Assembly: GCA_947579665.1 (NCBI GenBank)
Contig: OX388351.1
Location: forward strand, 58,970,939 to 59,034,938
Reading direction: 5' to 3'
DNA from: Sympetrum striolatum
Lineage: Eukaryota; Arthropoda; Insecta; Odonata; Libellulidae
Length of the DNA: 64,000 bases
Made by a program: the position numbers and the translations under genes. The notes under the pieces were generated by a model, which was not told where the DNA came from, searched no databases, and saw only the letters and a list, made by a program, of their open reading frames with translations. Positions 10,871 through 23,917 of the stretch are shown here, in pieces. Each line of letters opens with the position of its first letter. The stretch's first letter is position 1.

Positions 10871-13800
10871 GGTTGCACGGGAAAGATTTAAGAGATGTAT
10901 AATTGATTGTTAATTACGTAGAAATATATCGGTTTGGGTTTGAACGTATTATTTTAGATTCATTTGTTATAGATGGAATGATACGCCGATGGTAACATCA
11001 TTACAATACTATTTAACATGAACATATTTCGTTACTCGTATACAATTCTTAATAGCTACAACGTTACACCATTGAAATACAGTTATTTACCTTACAAATA
11101 TAAAATTTTCACGTAAATGCAGAATTAATCCATACCAAAAATGTATTCAAGTTTTTCTTAAGTACATCATTACGTGCTATTTTTAGATAAATTTTTTGTA
11201 TTAAAAATTTATGAATTTTTTCATTTCAGCTTTAATTTATTGCGTCGTTTTTATGTTTTGCAAAGTGGAAAACTATCGGCAATATTTCCTGGAAATTCAC
11301 ACTCTAGCACAAGGTCTTAGAAACTTAATCGGCATAATCAGATCATATTTTAATGTAATAACGAATATCCGTGGAATATGAAAAATCTTTAGCTGTAGGT
11401 AACAACGAGGACCGTAGGGATGATGACATTCAAGAAAAACCCTCGGTTCGGCAGAGAACCGAAACATGAAGTGATTATAACACGATTTAAAAACGATTCT
11501 TTGCATAAAATAATATATCCTTACACTAAAGAAACATATATTTGTTTCTTAAACACTCCTTTGCTACAAGACTCTTGTTACCTGTCATTTATATTTATTT
11601 GCCCTTTTCTTTGATGGATCAATACATTCGTTATGCATTCGCGTTCACCCATATTTACGTCGATAAAGTTATCGCATTCTCAATTTGCCTTAATGGTACA
11701 TGAAGTACACCCCTTGCTTAGATCCATTCCTCAGAATTCCTCAATTGAACATCACGTCATAATGGTATCCCTCGAGGATCTCTTTACCTCATAGAAAAGA
11801 AGGAATCGCTCATGAAAGAAGGAAAAAAATACATCTCGTCTTCAAAGTCTCTGATAATGAGTCGAGGCGTTCATCTAAAATTACGGATAAAGATCCCTCT
11901 TAAGGAATGCGTTCTAACCTTCCGACGACTCAATCAATGAAGACAGGCCAAAAAGCCCTCAGCTTTGTCGATTTCCGTCTCTCCTATCCCTTCCTTCATC
12001 CTTCTCTCGCTCATTCTCTTCTCTCTTTACACCTTCCCTCTCTCCGTAGTTGAATGCCCTTTCCATAGCAGTGGTTTTGAATACTGGTTTGCCGAGGCGG
12101 CTTTTGTGCTTCGGCTGGAAAGTATGGGAACGCCATCACAAAAGCCGAGTTCGATAGTTATTTGGATAGAACGAAATGAAAAAGACTTCGGCGTATCTCC
12201 GTTTCTCTTTAGCGTCGGATCTCATTTTTTCCTGAATGTTAAGATCCCGATAAATCTTTGCCCCGAGATCCCCTGAGCGATATGCTTCTTTGTTTCCTAG
12301 ATCCCGCAGATTTTCCCTGATCAAATGCGTCGTCCGCTCTTATTTTTCTTGGCTTGTTTTTGGTTATTCGCAGGTTTCTTTAATTGAATCTGATCGCGTT
12401 ACGATTCGCATTTTTTTTCTTTCTTCTTCCTCGCGGAGTGTTCTGGGGAATTTTCTCGAATCTGCGAGGCTTTCCGGATCATTCAGATTTTCCTGAATGT
12501 CAATAGGGAAACCTCGGAATGCGTCGGAAACCAATGAACTCGAGTCGGTCAATACGCTGAGGTATTCCCCGAATGCAATCATCGGAGTTTTCGGGGAAAC
12601 GTTTCGAAGCTTTCCATTGCGATGCACAGTACACATATGAAAGATGTTAAAATGTAAATCGTAATCTTTCGTAGTTACGAACTTAAAAAGAATTTGGGTG
12701 CAGTGTTTGAAATCCATGAATGTCCTGTCTATTTATTACAATTTAAATAACAATACTTTTAGATATAAACATTTATATCTCAAGCATTAACTATGGCGTC
12801 AATTCTATTGTTACGCATGTACACATCATGATGTATGATAAAATAATGAAGGGTTGACGTAGTGAAAGTTTGATATTAGTTCCAATTATAGTGCGTTAAA
12901 GTGATATATAATCGGTACGTCTCTATGCATTAAACATGATATTCATGTCATGTCATGAATTTTTATATAATTTTTCGGAAGTAAGCTCTACTGCGGTTTT
13001 GTTAAGTGCATTATCTCGGAATTTTTGAAAACAAAATAATTCCGGTGTTTTGAATCATAAACATTGTTAAAATCCTTTTGACAAAATTTTCTCAAACTAG
13101 ACCTATAGACTTTGTCTATTACGTGGTATAAGAGCCTCGATTTTGGTATATCAGGGTACTATTTTCTCATGCGAAGAACCTAAGCACCAAGAGTAAATTG
13201 TGAATGTGCCTGTGATAAAACAGATCGTATAGATGGGTATCAGATTCCTATGTGATGATAAGTTTAGATACGGAGTCAAATATGAGACGGATCGCACGTA
13301 ATTAGAAGTTATTAAATTCACCTACCGCAAGATTTTCTTTTAATAATGCCAGAGATCTATCTGAAACATTAGATAATCACTCCTTTAATATTATTAGTAA
13401 ACCGCTTTTATAGCTCATCTTTTAACGTACTTGCTTACCAAAATCAGAAGATATTTTAATTCCTTACAAGAAAGCTGCAAAGATGATGGAAATTAAATTA
13501 AACTTGACACAAGCAAGCGTCCGCCTTAAACGCATACTTAATCTGCTCGGAAAAAGCAATACTTGGGTTCGAGACCATAATGCCGCTATTTTTCACTTCT
13601 TTTTTGTTCTAAGGATGAACCTAAGCTTTGCCTTTGAGTCGAATGTTGGATAGTTACAATCGATGTCAAATAAGGATTAAAATGAGGAAAAAGCAAGATG
13701 CGTGATGGATAGGATGGCCTGAGAAGGTTACGGATATTGAATAGCAGTTAATAAGGGAACACGTGGAAGCCGAAGCTTGAGCAGAACGGCACAAACGAGG

Positions 13801-15539
13801 TTCGCTTTAATATCCAGCAAAAGATAAGCAGAGGTATGACAAAATGGCAACTCTTGTGAAAGCCTCGGTTCGAGAAGGGCTTTATTGTGAGCCCATTTCC
13901 TTCTTTCCAATTCGCCTCAGGTGATAAGAGCGCTGTGCTCGAGTGGACCAGGCTCAGCGTGTCAGTTAATTGCGGCTCTGGAAGATGCAGCCTCTTCTCC
14001 TAGATTTGCGAATGAGGTGTTTCTCTAAGACTTTGATGGCTTTTTTTACTTCGGATTCACTGTCTCAGTTTTAGCGGAAAGAAAACTTTTCTCGTTTATC
14101 TGGATCGTTTGAAATGAAAATGTAAGAGAACGGGAGCGTTCTCGGGGACGGAAATTAAAATATTTTCCGCGTTTCCAGGATGGTTGGATGAATCTTCAAG
14201 TCCAGAACTATACATGTGCTTTGACCCGTCACTATCGGTTGATGTTTTGAAGGAGCTTGTCGCATATTTCCTGTTTATTTGCATCGGTGAATTTAAATTA
14301 GCTTTACTCTGAGTTTCTATCTTACATCTTTCACAGTTGAGTTACTTTAAGGAATGATTTTTCAATCTATATTCCAGACTTTTAATGAAAATCAAAACGT
14401 AGTGTTTTCCCCCAAATGAACCTTTGATCGATTTTATTTAAATACAACCTAGTTACGTATTTGTACTCGAATAGTATATTTAACTTATAACTCTGCTCCA
14501 GGACTCTTATACATTCGGTTAAATGATTTTGATCAAGAATCTTCAACAAATCGAATTCTTATTTAGATTGGAAAGTTATGTGTAAGTAGGCCAGATTAAA
14601 ATACAACATTTTTTTATTCTTAAGCACTATATTAAGGCATATATCATATTTAGCAATCATTCCTTATCTAGTTCGCTATCTTTTTAAGCTGAATGCATGA
14701 TGGAGTTAAGTAACTGATTTTTCTCTGAGGGATTTGAATTTTTAGTATTAATGAAAACAAGTGTAGTCCAAATCTTTTGCATCCCTACGTAACATCCCAG
14801 AAACCAACTTAACATGTAAATGGAAATTTCAACTCATACCTCAATTGCACCTGTGACAAGTTAAGCGATACTTAAATTGGGCTGCATGAACAAATTTCAA
14901 TGAAGTTACGCTCCGGTTAAACATGCTTGGCTTGTTTAAAGAAATTATCATGTGGCTTATTTTCTGGCTAATGACACAAAGACCTACTGAAGGAAAACTC
15001 TAGAATATTATATGGGATTGGTATACAGTATTAGGAGTTTTAATAATGATAACGGGTTAAAAATTTGTGGTGGATGGTTTTAAGCATTAAGTTGATATAA
15101 AATACATAATAAAAATATTGAGCACACATATATGCAAAGAAGAACACATTATGAATGAGAATATAAGTAAATTGTATACTATTATAAGAAAGTAATGCTT
15201 CTAAAAGATGGAGTGAAGGAGATGGGAATATGAAAAACCTAGTTCTATGACGGAAGGGGGAAGTATTTGATAAATTAGTGAATAGTTCAGTGTAATTTTT
15301 TGTATTTTTTAAGTAATGCACAGATACATAATGATATGTATAATATATGTAGTATATGTTACCACCGGACGAATTGTCCAACTGTAACATTGTCTGATTA
15401 TTATAATAATAATCCGGACTTATTAATGCATGAATATGTACTCCTGATGGAGTTGAGGAATAAAGCATCTGGTCGGCGTTAAAGAAATTCCTTCTTCTCG
15501 AAAAACTCCGGAATAGTTTCATTTCAAACGAAACACGTC
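10871..15539. other. Non-coding stretch with a pyrimidine tract
   Basis: No gene is supported in 4.7 kb. The segment around 11965-12060 is a C/T-rich run (TCTCTCCTATCCCTTCC-type). A degenerate B-box word GGGTTCGAGACC at about 13566-13577 is isolated. 15050-15250 is purine-biased on the plus strand, and its minus-strand 160-codon frame is low-complexity hydrophobic and unrecognised. Confidence 0.45.
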
Positions 15540-16165
15540 ATCATTTTTCAAAGGTCGATAAATGAAGAGATTGGCATCGAGCTCTCACGTGCGTCACGAA
15601 TGAAACCGCGTGCACCGTCAGATTAAACATATTCGATTCTTCCATCCACTTAGCCTCCCACCAGATGCTGCGCCCGTATTCCAGCCCTTTCAGAAAAACG
15701 CATAGCCCTAAATCAGCGAGTCTTCTCGCCACACGGAAGAATGCTTAATCACGTCCCCGGGTTTTTCAGAAGCGTCTCCATTACCGAGGAAGTCTTTTAA
15801 CCCCGTTCCCGCCTTTGCGATCCCCGCTTCAATCTACTCGTCCTAAAGCGCGCCTCCCGATGCTCTTGTGGCTTCTTTTCTTGGAGTACGTGCGGGGACG
15901 TCTTCAGGAGAATGCGCTTCGTCAGATCTCAATCTGGGCAGATCGTTAGAGGATGTACGTAACCCCGCTCTCTTTCTCTCTACTCGACCTCCCTCCCGTG
16001 ACCTTTTTCTCCCTTCTAACCGAATTCCCTTATCTTCGTCGTTTGATCCACTTCTAGCCCCATTCAACCGTTCTCCCATTATTGTTCTCCTGGCTACTTG
16101 GTTTCCGCCACGTATTTTTCGGTGCTGCTCGGCTAATTTTGGACGTGAATTTACTTCGACCTTCT
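15540..16165. promoter_or_regulatory. CpG-dense patch grading into a pyrimidine tract
   Basis: 15540-15940 is rich in CG dinucleotides and balanced in composition, with words such as CACGTGCGTCACG and CGCGTGCACCG. 15960-16090 then becomes C/T-rich. Overlapping frames on opposite strands (15843-16079 minus, 15868-16167 plus) are unrecognised and typical of this composition. The patch would be consistent with an unmethylated regulatory element or promoter; that is inference. Confidence 0.3.
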
Positions 16166-18396
16166 GAACGGGGAAGGAATTACTTTTGGTTAAAATTTTG
16201 GTGATTTTTTTGGGGTTTAGGGGGCCCCTCTGACCAGCAAAATTGTTCTTAGCAAAACGAATGGATTAAGATGTCATAAATTAATGTTAGTCACCGAGTA
16301 GGAGTGATTTCCTCTTAAGGGAGTTGTTGTGATAATTAATTTAACTATAGGCGCAAAATTCTTCGGTAAGCATATTATAAGTCTTAATATATCACTTCTG
16401 CCTTCACTTGATTGAACTTCATCTTAAACGAATAAGACGACCTTCACTTATGAGGCAGGGTAAGGTAATTAAGGTAGTTGTGGAATAAAGTAAAGGTTAT
16501 TTTAGCTTATGTGCTATGATAATACGTCTTTATTCGGGCGAGATTGAGACTGATAGTTTCCTCTTCCATCCAACTTATCGTCATATATTGTGCAGTAATT
16601 ATTTTAAAGATATACTATGATAAAAATGGGAAGGATTATGGATGTAAAAACCTAAGAGATTCTTAGGAAAATGATTTATACACTACAGAAAAATACCCAC
16701 AAAGGGAGTGTGAAAATCTTGCAAATAAATATAGTAAGTATAGTAATAGTAAGTAAGTGAAGAATGATGAGAAACGTCGCAAAAATAGAAATACACAAAG
16801 AATAAGTGCATATATGTAGAGTATAAATAAGTATATCCAAATTAAAATTTGAATAAGTATAATCAATATAGATAATTATACAATACGATAAAACCATAAG
16901 TCGTTAAGCACCGCTTTAGATTATTATTATTATTATTTATTATTTTAGCCCTTGTTACTCGAAAATATTTATCTTTTTTTAATTCAGAAGTTATTATTAA
17001 ATTTATACTAATAGAATATTCTTGGCGTTATTTGTTCATTGCGGTAAAACTTGATACGTGAAATAACATTTTGAAAACGAAAATTTGGAATTTCTCGATT
17101 TGAAAAATATTATGTCGAATGGATTGAGTGATCCTTTTAAAAGGAAAGGATATTAGATAATTTTACAAAACAGTTTTATTTTAATAGATGTTTGACTGAA
17201 TAGCTAAATTAAATAATGGTTATTCTTGTTTTGGACGCTGAATACCATCCTGCTTTAACAGTGTAAATTCTCTTCTTCTTCAAAGTAGACTTTAATATCA
17301 CCCAGAAAAAAAACAAAATTAATATTTACGATATTAGGTGAAGGAAAATGAAATAATTGAACTAATGAATAACAATTGAATAAATGAAAATTTGATTCTG
17401 GCTTGATATCTTTCATGAGAAAAAAGCTTATCTAAAGAATTTCTGATTTTTCTAAAACGTAATTTGCTGTAAAATTGTTCAATGATGCTAGAGACTAAAT
17501 TTAGGAAGAACTCTTGGGCCACATATCACTGATTTTACACTTATGACATAACGTATTTTTCGATCGGTCGCTACCACATAATTGGAGCTATTTGTAAGGT
17601 CTTGAATATCTGCTTTGGAGACACATTCGGGGACTATCTCCAGATATGTGGGTTAAGAGAATTTCTCGCGATAAAAGAAGTTACTGGAAGTCATCAAAAT
17701 AAAACGGGTGTCGTAATGCACTATCGCTTGGGTCACCTAAATAACTTGATCCGAGCTCTCTTCCTTGAGAATGGGGTCACCCCGGGTGTGCCTATGACCC
17801 TACTCAAAGCACGAGGATACATTTTCAGTATTTATCTAGCTTTTTACGTACCTATTGCTTTTCCCACGATATGAATTCCCCGTATTCCTTGGTGTGGTGG
17901 ACGGCTTCTAAGTGATGCGTCGAAATGTCTAAAAGTTCCCACCAGAAACTTCATGGGACTGTTATAGTTACAAAATTATAAAATTCCACCTTTATCATAT
18001 CTTTTGTCATGTTATTTATTTAATTGCTACGCATAAATTCGACAATTTATTCTGTACCGGAATTATATACGTCTCTTAAGGATTAAATTTAAATTCAAAA
18101 GGTGCAGTATTGCTTGTATGGCTTCTTAATTACATTTAGGAATCTACGTATTTCCGAAATAATACAATAATTATGTACTTAACAAATTAATTGAATTATT
18201 TTTAGTCCATTTTGAGTCAATTTTGTATTAATGTATCTTTTATGCATATTTTTACTTTTTAATTATGTATAGTCATTATTCATATTGTTATGAATTTATT
18301 TTAGTATTTTTAGAGAACAGATAATTAATAATTCTAAATTACTCCTTGATTGATTTTTACTTAAAGGAAATTCATTGATCGAAGTAAAGTTTTGTA
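16166..18396. other. Non-coding AT-rich stretch
   Basis: Contains a (TTA)n-type run at 16921-16945 and purine-biased sequence at 16640-16880. A 90-codon frame at 17602-17874 has no recognisable domain. Nothing else is supported. Confidence 0.45.
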
Positions 18397-18473
18397 CAGT
18401 CCTGGCCAAAATTAACGCAGCATCGGCCGTAAGGATCGCTAGGGAGGTGCTGCGTTAATTTTGGCCAGGAGTG
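18397..18473 (-). mobile_element. 77-bp Tc1/mariner-type MITE, copy 2
   Basis: Begins CAGTCCTGGCCAAAATTAAC and ends TTAATTTTGGCCAGGAGTG, flanked by TA at 18395-18396 and 18474-18475. The centre reads CGGCCG then CTAGGGAGG, the reverse complement of copy 1 at 9771-9847, so the copies are inserted in opposite orientation about 8.6 kb apart. Same length and TIRs as copy 1. The CACTCC/CAGTCC difference lies in the outermost TIR bases. Confidence 0.85.
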
Positions 18474-21368
18474 TACGATAAAATTTATTTCTATTTTATA
18501 CACTTCACATGATGTGCTTTCAATTCAGAGTAACACCCGAAGGTAAATATAATTGCGAATTAAGAGTATTCATAATGAAGAAAAATGTTCATATCCAAAA
18601 CTTAGGCAAATTCTTTTAATACAAATATATTACGACATACACGTAATTCACGAGTGCATAGATTTTATTAATTTCCAAGTTTCTCTTCTATATCTTATAG
18701 GTAAGTCCATTTGTACTTATTCTTGAGTTACTTATTCATTCATCGTTTTTCTTTGCCAGTTAATCTAACCTCAGGTTATTCTATCGCACCTTCTCCTCAC
18801 CTTACGTGGTAGACAGGACTTCCAGTGAACATATAACTCACTTCTCTTCTGCACAAATAGAACGTAGAAGTGAAGGAGATATATTCCCGCGATTTTTTCT
18901 CCTTCTTTCTGAGTAGTTCAAGGAATGAAGGAAACGAGCAAAGATCTTATTATATTTTTTTGCTGAAATCGCGATTGTTCAAAGTCTCTTGGAAACCTTT
19001 GAATGCCGGGACCGTAAATTACTTTTGCGGGGCTGAATGGGGATGGAGGTCTGCATTACCGTTCACTCGTTACGTTGCTTCCTGAGCGAGTGAAATTCTT
19101 TTTTCATGATAACTTTCTTTTGTCGGAGATATCGGATATCTCCCCTCCCATCTATTTTGATTGATTTTTTCACTCGAATCAACTCATTCTGTAGACTTTT
19201 ATAATGAATCTATCAAGCTCAACTTTCTGAAGGGATTTTTTTTCCCTTTTGGTTAAATGGAAATTTCATTTCATACTTTTCTCTTTCCGTGTTCGGGCTC
19301 TGAGTGGATCTTGAGGAATTTTCTCTCAAATTAAAGGAAATATCGAATTTGTATCGGTATGTATATTTAGCTGTTTGATGGCTCATCGATAACATTTAAT
19401 CTCTCGAGATTCGTCACAATGCGGAATGATTGACTGTTCTCTGTTTTATTATTTTTCATGATTGCGATCGACGTCGAAGTCGGAAAATTTCGGTTGCGAA
19501 TAATTACGTTTGGAGATTTACATCCTATTTCTGCAAGCTGTAGAAGAATTGTATTCGCGTAGAAAAAGGTGTCTCATTCAATCATGATTAATTTAAAATA
19601 TTTTCATAATGCGTTTTCTAGGCGGAAAATACTAGCAATGAAGGAATATTTATCATTGATTAGAATTTTCTAGTACTATTCAATGATTTTCATATGTATT
19701 CCGTGACAGCTGAATTGTATACAATTTGATAGAAAAAATTAAAATTCAATGCCCTTAATTTGTTAAGCAACTGATGGAGTTTATAGAGCCCATTCAGCAA
19801 TTGCAATGTAAAGGCTCTTATGAGCTCAATATTTTGCACAAAAGCAATTGTAAATTGATTCTCTTTTCAATGAAAATCTGTTTCATCAATTGCATTTATG
19901 TCAGTAAAGGTGGAAAAATTCCAGGATGACAGGATGAAGTCCGTGTTCCTATATGCGCATTTATCTCGTTATGGATTTCCTATTAAATTCTTCATTTCGG
20001 AATTCTCTACGAGCTTCAGTTCCGAGCCAGTTTTGAGTAGTCATCAATCATGCTATAAATACAATCAATAGCAATGAATAATGTTAAGGGCATAGATAAA
20101 TAAATCTATTCTGAGAAAGCCGAATTTGATGTACAAATTTACACGTGTTTTAAATTGAGAATATCCTGAACTTATTTACAGCATATCTTTTCGTAATGAA
20201 TTGATATGGATTGATAAAACGATTTTGTAGACTTTCTTCTCAAACCAAAAATGTTATTATTCAGTATTATTATTTATTATTAGTATTATTTATTTATTCA
20301 GCATATAACTTTAAATTTTATCGTCTCATTTCTAATACATTTTATGATAAAATGTGTTAAGACATAAAATTCTCTACATTTAGACATTTAAAACTTATAA
20401 ATGTCTTTAATTCAGACAAAAAATGGCATAAGCTATGGTCTTACATACAAGGTTTAGATTGTGTAAATAACGTTAAATATATGAAAATCGTCCAACGAGA
20501 CTGCTTTATAATTTTATGGAATCGTCAAAGTTCATTATGAAATTTTAACCTTTTCAAAAACTTGCTTAGTTACCTTCCATCTCAGTGTAGGGAATTTCAA
20601 AATTCAATTGATGACATTTTTCAACCAAAAATCGAATAACGGCCTCACGTAAAAATTTTACGCTTCCTTCTTTTATCGAACGAGATAAAAACGAAAGAGT
20701 AATGCCCAATAACATCTTTATTCTGGTCGTAAATATTTCTTAAATGCATAATTCTCTTTCACTCTCTGTCGGAGAATTCAAAAAAGAGGAGAATTTACCG
20801 GTGGGCTGGAGTCATCGAAGATATCAATGATAAAATTTCGGCCCAATTTTTATGACTTATGAACTCTTTTTGAAAGGGATCAAACTGGTTATAAAATGGG
20901 TTGGTACGACCTTAAACAAGCCCTTTCTTGAAGTTCATATGTATTGACTGATAACCGCCGTAATGTCTTGCCATTTTTGTATAAATTATATTCTAAATTA
21001 CCCATTGAAAGTTATGAACTACTTTTCTTATTCTACTGGCAGTTTTAATTTACGTATTCTCATGAATACTTTATAATTATGTATTGAACCTCAGTGAAGT
21101 TTGAATACTTTTCTGAACACAGTTTTTGCTTGAAGTAACCTCAATCGTCGAGTTTTGATAAACCAAATGGAAGTGTGCACCAGGGTGGATCGTTTTTCCA
21201 CTTTTTTTATCGTAATGTTTTACCCGGAAAAAGTGGCCCACCCATATGGACATTACAGATATAAAATCGTTTCTAAATAAAAATTTATATCTCGTTTGAA
21301 TTTTTGCCTCGAAGATACAAAATTTTGACAAAAACATCAAAATTGTTATATTTTTTTTCGGTCAAAAA

Positions 21369-21393
21369 CATCTTATTTCTGCAAAATAAGATG
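21369..21393. repeat. Perfect 10-bp hairpin
   Basis: CATCTTATTT pairs with AAATAAGATG across a five-base loop CTGCA. It follows a T-run and lies in otherwise unremarkable DNA. Too short to call an element end or an RNA. Confidence 0.5.
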
Positions 21394-22359
21394 TCACTTA
21401 CAATGAAAACTGACGATCAAGCCTCAAAATAGCACATAAATGCCACCTAGGTGACCAGGAATACATCTTCTGGGTCCAGGAAAAAAATGGATTCAATGCA
21501 GTTTAGCTGTTTTGTAGTAGTTTCCGCTTTCGTGTTGTCCTTCAACTGGTGGCTGTTTGAGTTAGCAAAACATTATTTCAATCGATCGTGTACATTTTGA
21601 ACAATTTTTTTATGGTAAAATTGCTCTGTTGCGTAAGACCAGACTACCGTAATCCGTCACCTCTATACTACAGTAGCGCCACTCCTGCTCCGCTCCGCGT
21701 GGCTGTCAGAGACGCGTAACATAGGGTGAAGCGTAACCAACCAACGCTAATGTACACTATATTAGTAAAATTCGTTCATCACTGATTGATGTGCATATGA
21801 AAATTTGATGTAGGTTGGATTGCCTAACGATTGAGGTGACACAGTATCTTCAGCAAGGAATTTTCTTGAGACATGTACTCATAAAGAGATGCCAAGGACC
21901 TCATGCTCCAAACGTCACAAAATCTGAGGCTATATTCGGCAGGAATTGGTAATGAAATTGAGGAACAGAAATTGTAATTGAGGAATAGAAATTTTGTTTG
22001 AATATTGATAATTCTTCTTTCTGTTGCGAGAATCAAAAGCATATCTAGTCTCCATTTTATCCTTGTTTATAAAATTAAATTATCGGTTAATCGGACTCCA
22101 CCTGTGTTTTTGATTCAGAAATTAAACGAGAAATAATTGGAAATTTTGTTAAAGAATGGACTTGCACAACAATCAAACAGAAAGCATAATCCATAAAACT
22201 GGGGTCTTAAATGTATATTTTAACAGACTATAAACGTTTCCTTATCTTCTTCATTGTGGTATTCTTTTATTCTTATTATAATAATTCGTGACCATTGATT
22301 GTGTTAAATTTTATTATAAATACTTCTTTTTAAACTTAATTTACTCTCATACATTCAGG

Positions 22360-22471
22360 TAAAATCATTACTATGGATAAGTATCGTACTATTTGGCAAG
22401 GGAATTATCTATGCTACAGAAAAAGATGCTGTATTCGAAAGTTAATGGTGCATGATAAAGTTTACCCAGAA
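22360..22471 (+). other. Weak exon candidate
   Basis: A pyrimidine-leaning run ending CATTCAG precedes 22360 and a GTAGGC donor-like site follows at 22472. One frame is open from an ATG at 22373 to the donor (about 33 residues, beginning MDKYRTIW), while the frame starting at the acceptor meets a stop before the donor. No family is recognised and both splice signals are imperfect. Confidence 0.15.
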
Positions 22472-23845
22472 GGTAGGCGACATTCTCTTGTATACACTTT
22501 CAATCTACTTTTTCTGAATTTTCCTTTTGAGCTTCGATTTTTGATCGCATTCTTTTTGACGTCACCATACTGATTTAATAACCTAAGGAAAATTACTCAA
22601 AGAGTGACTCAACGAGAATGCAACTCAACGTAAAATAAACCACCTAATAATCCTCATTACACATTCGTGCTTAAGAAGTCTCTAATGATTTACGTGTCTG
22701 AAGTATTGTGGGCTTTATGACCATGTGATAAATTCGAATTGGCGAGTAGATTTCCGCTGAAATTATCGGATACTCAAAGATTACAACACAAACTCGAGTC
22801 TTAGGGAATAATGTGTATGGCTCCGTTGTTTCCATCGTATATCATCCACTTCATGCAGATGAAAGTCCCCTTACATTAATCTGTCGAAAAGAAAGGCTTT
22901 ACTATCACATCGTGTTTCTTTAATGGCTTATGGGAAAAGAGACATTCACTATTACTGCTCCGATGATAAATCCCTTACAATAGGGTATCTATCGAAGGGA
23001 TTTAGGGTCGTATATCCTCATTTCGCAACTTTCCAATTATTTATTCATCCACCGAGCTTCTTCATCGTTCGACGTCCTCCCTAATCTCGCCATAATTCCT
23101 ACTTCTTTCCTCGGCATTCGCACCATCAAATTCCACTTATTCTTGCGCCTTCTTTATTTCTTTCTTTCCTCCCCTCCTTACCTTCCCCTTCTCTCCTTCC
23201 CCTCCCGCTTCTTTGTCTCTTTGGTCGCGGTTCTCGGGCGCATTGCGGTAATCCCATCATTAGGAATGCATTCAGGGATTAAAGACCTAACCGCAATTCA
23301 CAATCGAAATCTTATCGAGATTTATTGCTCAACTTAAGGGAGCTTCGCTTTGAGAGATAAGTGTATCGTTAAAAGTCGTTCTTCTTTACAGAGAAAGGTG
23401 ATAAATTCATCATCTTTTTAGGCTCTCTTTCAGGGAAGCAGGCTCAAACTTTCTAGTTGTTTCGTTGTTTCACTCATACTAAATAATGAGGCGACTTCAG
23501 TCTTATCTAGCTGAAAATTGTACTTTATTTGTTAAACTCAGTATGATAACTACTTTTTCCTTATTATTCAAATTAAAATACCAAATTTACAAAAATGATT
23601 TTTTAGCAAACGAAGATCAGTTCGTGTAAATTTTTAATTCAGAAATGGTTTAGGCATCGAGGTAACACCTTCCGTAAGTTTATCATGCTATACTGCGACG
23701 GATGTTTTTATAAACTAACAACACACCAAATTTAAGGATGAAGAATAAAGTTTTATAATCGTGCATTTAAGAGAACTTTTAAGAAAATAAGTATTTTTGT
23801 AAGGAAGTCGGAATACTTTGATCGCCAGATGACGTAAAGATTTTT

Positions 23846-23917
23846 GCCCAGCGTGGGGCTCGAACCCACGACCCCAAGAATAAGAGGAAAATGCTCCACC
23901 GACTGCGCTAGCTGAAC
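23846..23917 (-). pseudogene. tRNA-Lys-like relic
   Basis: Read on the minus strand, the 3' two-thirds match the general insect tRNA-Lys pattern: TAGCGCAGTCGGTGGAGCA as D arm, a CTCTTAT loop with CTT in the anticodon position, GGGTCGTGGGTTCGAGCCCC as T arm, and an acceptor 3' strand GCTGGGC. The 5' acceptor strand is changed (GTTCAGC rather than a GCCCRGC complement) and the anticodon stem (TTTTC/TCTTG) cannot pair. It is therefore a pseudogene or the head of a tRNA-Lys-derived SINE, not a working gene. A minus-strand open frame across it is the familiar translation of tRNA sequence. Confidence 0.7.

Larger units (their letters stand above)
18474..23845. other. Mostly featureless AT-rich stretch
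   Basis: Contains ATTATTATTTA low-complexity DNA at 20265-20300, a perfect short hairpin at 21369-21393, a GC-richer patch around 21640-21740 with no recognised motif, a weak exon candidate at 22360-22471, and a C/T-rich tract at about 23075-23225. No gene is supported. Confidence 0.45.

Noticed and set aside
13560..13582. B-box-like GGGTTCGAGACC
   Set aside because: Isolated word without A box or acceptor pairing.
15040..15522. 160-codon minus-strand frame
   Set aside because: Tyr/Phe/Ser-rich low-complexity translation of a purine-biased AT-rich tract.
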